DNA of 64,000 nucleotides from Ancylobacter sp. WKF20 (lineage in GTDB: Bacteria; Pseudomonadota; Alphaproteobacteria; Rhizobiales; Xanthobacteraceae). The position numbers and the translations under genes are program-made. Position 1 is the first letter of the stretch; every line of letters begins with the position of its first letter. Below are positions 61,776 to 64,000 of this stretch, one piece after another. The stretch covers positions 1,054,001 through 1,118,000 of the forward strand of contig NZ_CP121679.1 of NCBI RefSeq assembly GCF_029760895.1. The letters are read 5' to 3'. The notes beneath the pieces were generated by a model. It worked only from the letters and a program-made list of their open reading frames with translations. It did not search any database and was not told the DNA's origin.

Positions 61776-62276
61776 ATGTCCACTCCTTCCAAACCGTCCG
61801 CCCCTGCCAAACCGGTGAACCACAAGCCGCTGCGCAAGAGCGCGGCCCGTCTCAACGCGGTGCAGGCGCTCTACCAGATGGATGTCGCGGCGACTCCGCT
61901 CGCCGAAATCCTCGCCCAGTTCGAGAGTCACTGGATCGGCCAGGAGATCGAGGGCGACGAGATCGCGGCGGCCGATGTCACGCTGTTCCGGGACATCATC
62001 GGCGGGGTGGTGCGCGAGCAGCGCGCCATCGACCCGATTCTCGACGCCGCGCTGGTGCGCGGCTGGCCGCTGAAGCGCATCGAGACCGTGCTGCGCGCCG
62101 TGCTCCGCGCCGGCGCCTATGAGCTGACCGCCCGGCCGGACATTCCCCCGCGCGTCATCGTCGCGGAATATGTGAACGTCGCCGCCGCTTTCCTTGACCG
62201 TGAGGAAACCGGAATGGTCAATGCGGTGTTGGACGGCATAGCCCGCGAACAGCGGCCCGGCGATTTCGCGGGGTAG
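61776..62276 (+). CDS. nusB: Transcription antitermination factor NusB
   Basis: A 166-residue RNA-binding factor that, with NusE (S10), binds BoxA and supports rRNA antitermination. N-terminal SAARLNAVQALYQMDVAATPLAEIL carries the arginine-rich BoxA-binding start. C-terminal RGWPLKRIETVLRAVLRAGAYEL and PRVIVAEYVNVAAAF are standard. The first 25 residues (SKPSAPAKPVNHKPL) are a basic, disordered extension. 6 bp after ribH and 21 bp before thiL, a conserved ribH-nusB-thiL order. Confidence 0.96.
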   Translation: MSTPSKPSAPAKPVNHKPLRKSAARLNAVQALYQMDVAATPLAEILAQFESHWIGQEIEGDEIAAADVTLFRDIIGGVVREQRAIDPILDAALVRGWPLKRIETVLRAVLRAGAYELTARPDIPPRVIVAEYVNVAAAFLDREETGMVNAVLDGIAREQRPGDFAG

Positions 62277-62297
62277 GCGGGCCGGGTGGGGTGAGTG

Positions 62298-63293
62298 ATG
62301 GCTGACGGCGGCTCCGGTGAAGACAGGTTGATCGCCGGGCTGTTCGCGCCCATCGCCCGCCATCCCGGCGCCCTCGGCCTGAAGGACGACGCGGCCTTTC
62401 TCCACGTTCCCGCCGGCCACGAGCTCGTCCTCACCAAGGACGCGCTGGTCGCCGGCGTGCATTTCTTCCCCGACGACCCGCCGGCCTCCATCGCCCGCAA
62501 GGCGATGCGGGTGAACCTGTCCGACCTCGCCGCCAAGGGCGCCGAGCCGCTGGGCGTGATGCTGGCCTTCGCCATTCCGCCGGATATGGACGTGGCCGCG
62601 CTCAGCGACTTCGCCCGCGGCATCGGCGAGGACTGCCTGCTGTTCGGCGTGCCGCTGCTGGGCGGCGACACGGTGAGGACGCCCGGTCCCTTCACCATCT
62701 CCATCACCGCTCTCGGCTCGGTGCCGATCGGGCGTATGGTGAAGCGGGCGACGGCGCGGCCGGACCACGCCATCGTGGTCACCGGCACCATCGGCGACGG
62801 CGCGCTGGGCCTCGCGCTGCGGCTTGAGCCCGACCGGCCGGGCTTTGCGGCGCTCGATGCCGGGCAGCGCGCCTATCTCGCCGACCGCTATCTGCATCCC
62901 CGTCCGCGCCTCGCGCTCGCCAGCGCGCTGCGCGCCCATGCCCGCGCCGCCATGGACGTGTCGGACGGGCTGGTCGGCGACCTCGCCAAGATGCTGGCCG
63001 CTTCCAACTGCGCCGGCGAGATCGAGGCGGCCAAGGTGCCGCTCAGTCCCGCCGCCCGCGCCGCCATCGCCGCCGAGCCGGCGCTGCTCGCCACCGCGCT
63101 GACCGGGGGCGATGATTACGAGATCCTCGCGGTCATGGGGGAGGGCGACGTCGACGCCTTCGAGGCCGCCGCCATCGCCGCCGGCATCGGCGCCACCGTC
63201 ATCGGCCGCACGCTGGCGGGCGAGGGGCTGGTGGTACGCGGGGACGACGGGCAGGCGCTGAACTTCACCTCCACCAGCTTCAGCCATTTCTGA
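62298..63293 (+). CDS. thiL: Thiamine-monophosphate kinase
   Basis: A 331-residue enzyme that makes thiamine diphosphate from thiamine monophosphate and ATP. Features: GLKDDAAFLHVPAGHELVLTKDALVAGVHFFPD, broken here at the metal-binding DDAAF; ARKAMRVNLSDLAAKGAEPLGV; GGDTVRTPGPFTI; and MDVSDGLVGDLAKML with the second acidic cluster, GGDDYEIL near the end. ATG at 62298 is preferred to GTG at 62295. It closes the glyA-thiL run. Confidence 0.95.
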   Translation: MADGGSGEDRLIAGLFAPIARHPGALGLKDDAAFLHVPAGHELVLTKDALVAGVHFFPDDPPASIARKAMRVNLSDLAAKGAEPLGVMLAFAIPPDMDVAALSDFARGIGEDCLLFGVPLLGGDTVRTPGPFTISITALGSVPIGRMVKRATARPDHAIVVTGTIGDGALGLALRLEPDRPGFAALDAGQRAYLADRYLHPRPRLALASALRAHARAAMDVSDGLVGDLAKMLAASNCAGEIEAAKVPLSPAARAAIAAEPALLATALTGGDDYEILAVMGEGDVDAFEAAAIAAGIGATVIGRTLAGEGLVVRGDDGQALNFTSTSFSHF

Positions 63294-63397
63294 ACGCAAC
63301 GCTTTTCGCCAAAGCGCGGATTGCCTGCGCTTCGTCCCCGGCCTAGCCTCCTTCCCAAGGTGCCGGCGCGACGGCACCCAACATCGGGAAAAACCAC

Positions 63398-64000
63398 ATG
63401 AAATTCGCCAGGATTCTGCTCGCCGCCGCCGCGCTTGCCGTCGGCGCGGGCGCGGCCCATGCCGAGATCAAGACGGTGCGCATCGGCACCGAGGGCGCTT
63501 ACCCGCCCTTCAACTCGGTCGACTCCACCGGCAAGCTGGTCGGCTTCGACATCGACATCGCCACGGCGCTCTGCGCCAAGATGAAGGTCGAGTGCACCTT
63601 CGTCGCGCAGGATTGGGACGGCATCATCCCGGCGCTGCTGTCGAAGAAGTACGACGCCATCGTCGCCTCCATGTCGATCACCGACGAGCGCAAGGAGAAG
63701 GTGGCGTTCACCGACCCCTACTACCTGACGCCCGGCAACTTCATGGCGCCGAAGGACACCAAGATCACCGAGATCACCCCGGCCGCGCTGAAGGGCAAGA
63801 CCATCGGCGCGCAGTCCTCGACCACGGGCGCGACCTATCTCGAGGACAAGTACAAGGGCTCCGACATCAAGCTCTACCCGACGCAGGACGAGGCCAATGC
63901 CGACCTCGCCTCCGGCCGCCTCGACGCGGTGCTGGCCGACAAGTTCGTGCTCTATGAATGGCTGGAGAAGACCGACGCCGGCAAGTGCTGCAAGTTCGTC
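63398..64000 (+). CDS. Polar amino-acid (Lys/Arg/Orn-type) ABC transporter binding protein, partial
   Basis: The first 201 codons of a periplasmic binding protein; the 3' end is outside the window. The signal peptide is KFARILLAAAALAVGAGAAHA (cleavage near residue 22). The mature part opens with VRIGTEGAYPPFNSVDSTGKLVGFDIDIATALCAKM, cut around the classical signature F-D-x-D-I-A. Later motifs are DWDGIIPALLSKKYDAIVASMSITDERKEKVAFTDPYY and a Cys pair near the cut end (GKCCKFV). It is closest to the ArgT/HisJ group binding basic amino acids. The start has no strong upstream GGAG (CATCGGGAAAAACC). Begins a transcription unit 104 bp after thiL. Confidence 0.92.
   Translation, partial: MKFARILLAAAALAVGAGAAHAEIKTVRIGTEGAYPPFNSVDSTGKLVGFDIDIATALCAKMKVECTFVAQDWDGIIPALLSKKYDAIVASMSITDERKEKVAFTDPYYLTPGNFMAPKDTKITEITPAALKGKTIGAQSSTTGATYLEDKYKGSDIKLYPTQDEANADLASGRLDAVLADKFVLYEWLEKTDAGKCCKFV

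Noticed and set aside
60618..63377. A 919-codon open frame on the minus strand across ribE, ribH, nusB and thiL
   Set aside because: It is antisense to four recognised genes, has low-complexity Arg/Gly/His-rich composition and no domain. Typical of high-GC codon bias.

Overview
This is a 64 kb, high-GC chromosomal window from an alphaproteobacterium of the order Hyphomicrobiales (Rhizobiales). Xanthobacteraceae (Ancylobacter/Starkeya-like) is my best guess, from general resemblance only. Evidence for the class is the pyrE-pdxJ-acpS-lepB-rnc-era-recO run, the DUF6163-LdtR pair, an NDUFS4-type complex I accessory subunit, a bacterial leucyl-transferase of the N-degron pathway, and glyA-nrdR-ribDEH-nusB-thiL.

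Accessory part (about 1-15.3 kb). Two adjacent catabolic operons look built to import and open a cyclic amide such as a hydantoin or lactam. Operon 1 (minus strand) has an AraC-type regulator, then hyuA and hyuB (hydantoinase/oxoprolinase), a TorT-like periplasmic binding protein, a sugar-type ABC ATPase and two permeases, the last running off the left edge. Operon 2 has pxpA (LamB/YcsF) and a LysR regulator on the minus strand. Divergent from them on the plus strand are a BCCP, a biotin carboxylase, and PxpB- and PxpC-like proteins. No acetyl-CoA carboxyltransferase is present. The PxpB-like protein carries a urea-carboxylase-type CIY...GGYQ segment, so the set reads as a split urea-carboxylase-like enzyme plus a YcsF hydrolase. 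A matching 36-bp element (22/36 identical) sits in front of both pxpA and the BCCP gene.

Middle part (15.3-29.4 kb). An AT-richer patch next to tRNA-Glu holds a small membrane-protein gene broken by a frameshift at a six-A run. Then come gloA, a sirtuin, a double cold-shock-domain protein, a DUF192 protein, tRNA-Pro, the NDUFS4-like gene, tRNA-Arg, a 29-residue membrane protein, a diguanylate cyclase, a YedK-type abasic-site protein, a membrane-anchored deoxyribosyltransferase-like protein and an M29 aminopeptidase. An uncharacterised envelope operon follows (repeat/OmpA-like protein plus two tiny membrane proteins), convergent with a soluble lytic transglycosylase.

Housekeeping part (29.4-64 kb). 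It has dapA and smpB, the EF-P gene divergent from its lysylating enzyme EpmA, a uracil-DNA glycosylase, a NYN nuclease, rpoZ, the (p)ppGpp synthase/hydrolase, and the pyrE-to-recO run. Next are parC, a Tat-exported PhoX phosphatase, the leucyl-transferase, an RDD protein, threonine ammonia-lyase, an orphan LivH permease with a lipoprotein-like N-terminus, hemB, 3-hydroxyisobutyryl-CoA hydrolase, DUF6163-ldtR, a class II histone-deacetylase-like amidohydrolase and the glyA-to-thiL operon. The window ends inside a polar amino-acid binding protein gene.

I see no CRISPR array, no integrase or transposase, and no rRNA. Start codons were chosen by ribosome-binding sites, overlaps and family lengths. 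All functions are inferred by recognition, not by searches.
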